This document shows, in pieces, positions 62,641 through 64,000 of a stretch of 64,000 bases of DNA. A program made the position numbers and the translations under genes. Under the pieces are notes generated by a model. It did no database searches. It was not told the origin of the DNA and saw only the letters and a program-made list of their open reading frames with translations. The stretch lies in the NCBI GenBank assembly GCA_008921705.1, contig VFFE01007724.1, positions 1,275,686-1,339,685 of the forward strand, in the 5' to 3' direction. The stretch is from Burhinus oedicnemus. Taxonomy: Eukaryota; Chordata; Aves; Charadriiformes; Burhinidae. Numbering within the stretch: the first letter of the stretch is position 1; the number at the start of each line of letters is the position of its first letter.

Positions 62641-64000
62641 GTTAGAAGAGATATAAATAGCAGCTTTGTAAATTAAAGGACAAAAATACTCAAAGAGAAA
62701 AACTAACATGTCCAGTAGAATATGTAAGTTGATTATAAACTCTGTGCATTATGCCAGCACTCATTTTTATTTTAAGTGAAAAAAAACCCCCACAATGAGG
62801 TGGAATGAAGATGTTGTCAAGATATTTAACTAAATAATCAGGAGAAATCTTGTTTTTTGGAGGAAACAATTCATGAAATGAAAGCAATGTGGACTTCCCC
62901 TAACTTTATGAATTAACCCCTATGCACATGATATTTATTTTTTTTCCATTATGATTGCTTATTTTAGTTGCAGCTGTTTGGATTTCACAGGATCTATATT
63001 TGCTGCTGTTTGAGATGTTTTTGTAGTTCAAAGAGTTTAAAACACTATATTTTTATTTGGAAGTATGTGATCATGAAAGTACAAATTGAACTTAAAAAGC
63101 GCATAGTCAGTTAAAAAAAATAAATTCTCAACACCTGTTAATTGTTTCATCTGTATCAAATTTGCCCAGTTTAAAAGTCTAAAAAAGGTTTTTTATAAAT
63201 TGTATGCACTGAAAAGGAGATAAAATCTGTGTCTGAAGAGCAAGGCTCTGCTCTTTTCACTTTGCAAGCTGTCACCAGAACCAGAGATTACAGAATTGGA
63301 ATTCAGCTGACAGGTTTGCTAATGGTGCATAACATGAAATAAAGGAAAAGGAGGGTCTCTGTAGCAGTAACACACTGACTTTACAGAGCAGTCAGCTAGA
63401 GGTATTCTGGCAGTTTTTGACAGGTCTGGGGTTTTGGAGCAGACTCATTAAAAAAATCAGTCTTATTATTCAAAGCTGGTTTAAAATTATCACAATCATT
63501 TGGACTTGGAAAACTGAAAGAGAATCTAGAGTTTGGTGGTGCTTCAGATGTATTAGTATCATAATTGCTGATGATTTAAAAAAATAATTTCAGAAAATAT
63601 CAAATATGAAAGATAATTAGGAAGAATGCATTTTTGAACTCCAAAGGTGTCCAAATTTTTCATTTTTTACATGTTTAGTTAAAAATTTATCATAATTTTA
63701 AAGATTCTGCAGTATATAGTATTATAATCTTTAAATCATGGGGGGAACCAAGAAAAATTACTTTGAGCTCACTATTTGAAAACTAAACCACATTTTTTAT
63801 TTATTAAGTTTTTGAGGGAGCATAGCTAGTAGTTCAACTATAAATACATCCATCAAGAATCTCACCTTCATCTTACAGTAGCACAAAAAGAAATCCTTTT
63901 GAGCTGGTTGTCTTCTGTTCCATTTAGAGATGTGACATATGATTCCTAGTTCCCCCTAAATCCACTCATCTCCAGTTTTGCTCCCTCAAACAATAGAGCT
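62641..64000. other. Unique AT-rich DNA to window end
   Basis: No gene, RNA gene or repeat family is recognised. Confidence 0.6.

Noticed and set aside
1..64000. CRISPR array, bacterial operon, tRNA or rRNA genes
   Set aside because: No regularly spaced direct repeats with unique spacers, no ribosome-binding-site-led gene runs and no recognisable tRNA or rRNA sequence were seen. The repeat content is avian.

Overview
This window is nuclear DNA from a bird. The evidence is the repeat content. Three CR1 (chicken-repeat-1) LINE 3' ends terminate in the diagnostic ATTCTGTG-type octamer repeats. Two endogenous-retrovirus solo LTRs belong to families I recognise from Neoaves, each flanked by an exact 5-bp target duplication. 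No Alu, L1 or other mammalian repeat was seen. The sequence is AT-rich and has one 20-N assembly gap at 13040-13059. There is no bacterial-style gene organisation: the short open frames are scattered on both strands and are mostly chance frames of intergenic or intronic DNA.

Layout. Positions 1-8.8 kb are unique AT-rich DNA with a small ancient CR1 end (about 4.47 kb) and a 27-bp tandem duplication (2.54 kb). 8.86-9.56 kb is CR1 copy A (+ strand). 9.6-22.6 kb is unique DNA with the gap, one coding-like reverse-strand frame (13.6-13.9 kb) and two patches resembling conserved non-coding elements (17.3-18.3 kb). 22.6-23.5 kb is CR1 copy B (+ strand). 24.2-24.7 kb holds two hairpins and a possible LTR tip. 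25.9 kb has a perfect 12-bp-arm palindrome. 27.78-28.31 kb is solo LTR 1 (minus sense). 29.9 kb has a degenerate hairpin resembling an old amniote palindromic element. 28.3-46.4 kb is otherwise unique DNA with homopolymers, a perfect palindrome (36.5 kb), a G/T tract (41.8 kb) and an enhancer-like stretch (44.8-45.4 kb). 46.43-46.99 kb is a CpG-rich island, the only promoter-like element in the window. 47.94-48.74 kb is CR1 copy C (minus strand). 50.45-51.56 kb is solo LTR 2 (minus sense, with internal subrepeats). 51.6-64 kb is unique DNA with small repeats and possible conserved elements.

How it fits together. I cannot identify any complete protein-coding gene. The best reading is a gene-poor avian region or large intron that may hold a first exon/promoter at the CpG island plus scattered regulatory DNA, colonised by CR1 and by LTR elements that have since recombined to solo LTRs. 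I found nothing that looks like a new multi-gene system. The more interesting items are the CpG island, several perfect inverted repeats, the LTR insertions with intact target duplications, and patches worth testing for conservation.
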